Source: Castellaniella sp. UBA6218 (GTDB lineage Bacteria > Pseudomonadota > Gammaproteobacteria > Burkholderiales > Burkholderiaceae_B). From it: DNA of 5,183 nt. Made by a program: the position numbers and the translations under genes. Below are positions 4,967 to 5,183 of this stretch, in pieces. Under the pieces are notes generated by a model. It made no database searches. It was given only the letters and a program-made list of their open reading frames with translations, and had not been told where the DNA came from. How positions within the stretch are numbered: position 1 is the stretch's first letter; each line of letters starts with the position of its first letter. The DNA lies in assembly GCA_002421865.1 (NCBI GenBank), contig DISE01000035.1, forward strand, positions 798 to 5,980. Reading direction: 5' to 3'.

Positions 4967-5183
4967 ATGGCTTTTACCCTGCCGCCGCTGCCCTATGCGA
5001 TGGATGCACTGGCTCCCCATATTTCCCAGGAAACGCTGGAATACCACTATGGCAAGCACCATCAGGCCTACGTGACGAACCTGAACAAGGCGATCGAGGG
5101 CACCGATCTGGCCTCCCTGAGCCTCGAAGACGTGATCCGCAAGTCCACCGGCGGCGTGTTCAACAACGCGGCCCAGGTCTGGA
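4967..5183 (+). CDS. sodB: Superoxide dismutase [Fe], N-terminal part (cut by window edge)
   Basis: Cytoplasmic iron superoxide dismutase converts superoxide to hydrogen peroxide and oxygen. The first 72 codons are present and the gene runs off the window. The product begins MAFTLPPLPYAMDALAPHIS and is very close to E. coli SodB as remembered. The HYGKHHQAYVTNLN motif is at residues 27-40, with His 27 the first metal ligand and Tyr 35 the active-site Tyr. GGVFNNAAQVW at 62-72 carries Gln 70, the active-site Gln placed as in iron rather than manganese enzymes; the second His ligand would fall just past the edge. The ATG has AAGGA six bases upstream (4956-4960). The xseA stop is 10 bases before it, so it may be co-transcribed with xseA, though a gene of this kind usually also has its own promoter. 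Confidence 0.97.
   Translation, partial: MAFTLPPLPYAMDALAPHISQETLEYHYGKHHQAYVTNLNKAIEGTDLASLSLEDVIRKSTGGVFNNAAQVW

Overview
The window is GC-rich, ordinary chromosomal DNA that reads as a betaproteobacterium. It is most likely Burkholderiales, family Alcaligenaceae (the Bordetella/Achromobacter/Castellaniella neighbourhood). This rests on protein similarity remembered by eye and on the gene order; no database search was made.

Left part, minus strand (reading from 3338 down to 1): exbB, exbD, lpxK, a small Trm112/YcaR-family gene, kdsB and the first 36 codons of adk. The genes are tightly packed: exbB and exbD overlap by 4 bases, and the next gaps are 28, 32 and 7 bases. They look like one operon, possibly with a separate promoter for adk in the 72-base AT-rich gap after kdsB. 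LpxK and KdsB serve lipid A and Kdo synthesis. ExbB/ExbD form a proton-driven inner-membrane motor of the TolQ/TolR-MotA type. Adk is the essential adenylate kinase.

Middle (3339-3654): a divergent intergenic region of 316 bases, much more AT-rich than its surroundings. It holds a perfect inverted repeat built from DnaA-box sequence, a second copy of the same 12-base motif 198 bases away, short direct repeats, and promoter-like elements for both directions. This is the least explained part of the window.

Right part, plus strand: xseA (exonuclease VII large subunit), complete, followed after 10 bases by the start of sodB (iron superoxide dismutase), which runs off the window end.

No mobile element, CRISPR array, tRNA or rRNA was seen. 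I found no convincing novel gene system. The most notable items are the DnaA-box palindrome in the divergent promoter region and a perfect 14-bp hairpin inside lpxK.
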